In this document: in pieces, positions 5,807 to 6,378 of the stretch
Layout of the letters: each line of letters opens with the position of its first letter
Position numbering within the stretch: the first letter of the stretch is position 1
DNA from: Deltaproteobacteria bacterium
GTDB lineage: Bacteria; Myxococcota_A; Polyangia; Polyangiales; Houyiibacteriaceae
Assembly: GCA_003647035.1 (NCBI GenBank)
Contig: QMMB01000206.1
Location: 1-6,378, forward strand
Direction: 5' to 3'
Length of the DNA: 6,378 nt
Made by a program: the position numbers and the translations under genes
The notes under the pieces: generated by a model
What the model was told of the DNA's origin: nothing
Database searches by the model: none
Seen by the model: only the letters and a program-made list of their open reading frames with translations

Positions 5807-6378
5807 AAGTACTCCCCGCCACGGATGAGCCCCCGGGTAATGAACTCGTCGAGGAAGCTCGGGACGTAACCGGTCGTTCGATGCTCGCCCAGGACGCCAC
5901 CGGCGGGACTGACGCCACTTCGATGAAACGCGAAAATTTCGTGGAGAACGAGCTCGCCGGCCTCGCCCAGCGGACCGACCTCTGTGATGGACGTCACTCG
6001 ACGCGTCCCATCGGAAAAGCGTGCCTGCTGCACGACCACGTGAACGCTGGCGGCGATCTGTTCGCGAATAGCGCGAGGCGACAAGTCTAGACCGGCCATC
6101 ATGCAGAGAGTCTCGATGCGCTTGAGCGCTTCTGCAGGACTGTTGGCATGGGTCGTCGTCATTGAGCCCTCGTGGCCGGTGTTCATCGCCTGCAACATGT
6201 CGATGGCCTCGCCCGCTCGGCACTCGCCGACGATGATTCGGTCGGGCCGCATGCGAAGCGCGTTCTTGACCAGCGCGCGAATGTCGTAGCCGCCGTACCC
6301 GCCGAGATTGGACGGCTTGGACTCGAGCGAGACGACGTGCGGCTGGTTGAGGCTCAGCTCCGCGGCGTCTTCGATGGT
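5803..6378 (-). CDS. cpaF: CpaF/TadA secretion ATPase, C-terminal 191 residues; starts beyond the right edge
   Basis: This is the canonical motor ATPase of the Tad/Flp pilus. The frame is open to the last base of the window, so the N-terminal domain and Walker A motif lie outside. What is present begins at the Asp box (TIEDAAEL, partial-chain residues 1-8). It continues with PHVVSLESKPSN, the Walker B region RPDRIIVGECRAGEAIDMLQ (44-63), the His box NTGHEGSMTTTHANSP (66-81), and REQIAASVHVVVQQ. The conserved C-terminal segment with FHRSGVSPAGGVLG follows, ending at EFITRGLIRGGEYL. GECR in place of the commoner GEVR is a mild variation. Order cpaF-tadB-tadC and the GTGA overlap with tadB are standard for Tad loci. 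An ATG at 6252 is internal to the conserved core and cannot be the real start. Other Tad genes (tadZ/cpaE, secretin, cpaB) might lie upstream, outside the window. Confidence 0.95.
   Translation of the reverse strand, partial: TIEDAAELSLNQPHVVSLESKPSNLGGYGGYDIRALVKNALRMRPDRIIVGECRAGEAIDMLQAMNTGHEGSMTTTHANSPAEALKRIETLCMMAGLDLSPRAIREQIAASVHVVVQQARFSDGTRRVTSITEVGPLGEAGELVLHEIFAFHRSGVSPAGGVLGEHRTTGYVPSFLDEFITRGLIRGGEYL
5812..5817 (-). promoter_or_regulatory. Shine-Dalgarno that fixes the tadB GTG start
   Basis: GGGGAG on the minus strand lies 5 nt before the GTG at 5806, inside the last codons of the ATPase gene. Together with the GTGA stop-start overlap it argues for the short tadB product rather than the 425-residue reading from 6223. 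Confidence 0.7.

Noticed and set aside
5178..5918. A 246-residue minus-strand open frame across the cpaF/tadB junction.
   Set aside because: It is the third frame under two genes with clear family motifs and has low-complexity Arg/Ser/Pro composition.
4946..6223. A 425-residue version of tadB beginning at 6223.
   Set aside because: The extra 139 residues lie wholly over conserved cpaF sequence in another frame, are Arg-rich without membrane character, and a GTG with a good ribosome binding site at 5806 fits the family length.
5803..6252. The cpaF fragment starting at the ATG at 6252.
   Set aside because: The same frame is open to the window edge and encodes the Asp box and other conserved CpaF residues before this Met, so it is an internal codon.
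1..6378. CRISPR arrays, tRNA or rRNA genes, insertion sequences, or long direct or inverted repeats.
   Set aside because: Reading both strands I saw none: coding is almost continuous, and the only DNA-level similarity between regions is the ancient homology of the two ATPase genes around their Walker B motifs.

Overview
The window is GC-rich, densely coding DNA, and every gene I can support reads on the minus strand (right to left). Most of it (about 540 to 6378) is one operon of a Tad/Flp-type (type IVc) pilus or secretion machine. The gene style points to a Gram-negative, probably Myxococcota (Polyangia-like) or another deltaproteobacterial-type organism: lipoprotein signal peptides, TPR proteins, a Tad core with extra TPR proteins, and GC-rich codon use. 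That lineage call is an inference from gene content and style; no rRNA or marker gene is present.

In transcription order, the window opens at its right edge inside a CpaF/TadA secretion ATPase (C-terminal 191 residues only, 5803-6378). Two integral membrane platform proteins follow, TadB (4946-5806) and TadC (4035-4949). Next come a membrane-anchored protein with helical, TPR-like character (3487-4038), a TadD-like TPR lipoprotein (2853-3548), and a second, complete, short CpaF/VirB11-type ATPase (1858-2856). The operon ends with a single-pass membrane protein with a short TPR-like C-terminus (1199-1861) and a lipoprotein with two apparently duplicated beta-rich repeats (540-1208). Five junctions are 4-nt overlaps (three GTGA, two ATGA) and the other two overlap by 62 and about 10 nt, so the genes look translationally coupled. 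Past the end of this run, after a 29-nt gap that may carry its own promoter, lies the N-terminal 170 residues of a flavin amine oxidase (1-510, running off the left edge). It is probably unrelated to the pilus genes.

Functionally, TadB and TadC form the inner-membrane platform on which the CpaF hexamer works. TadD-type lipoproteins in known Tad systems support assembly of the outer-membrane part. Pilin, prepilin peptidase, CpaB/RcpC, secretin and TadZ/CpaE genes are not in the window. Some may lie upstream, beyond position 6378, or elsewhere in the genome. The main oddity is a second CpaF-type ATPase in the same operon, set among accessory membrane and TPR proteins whose exact jobs I cannot name.
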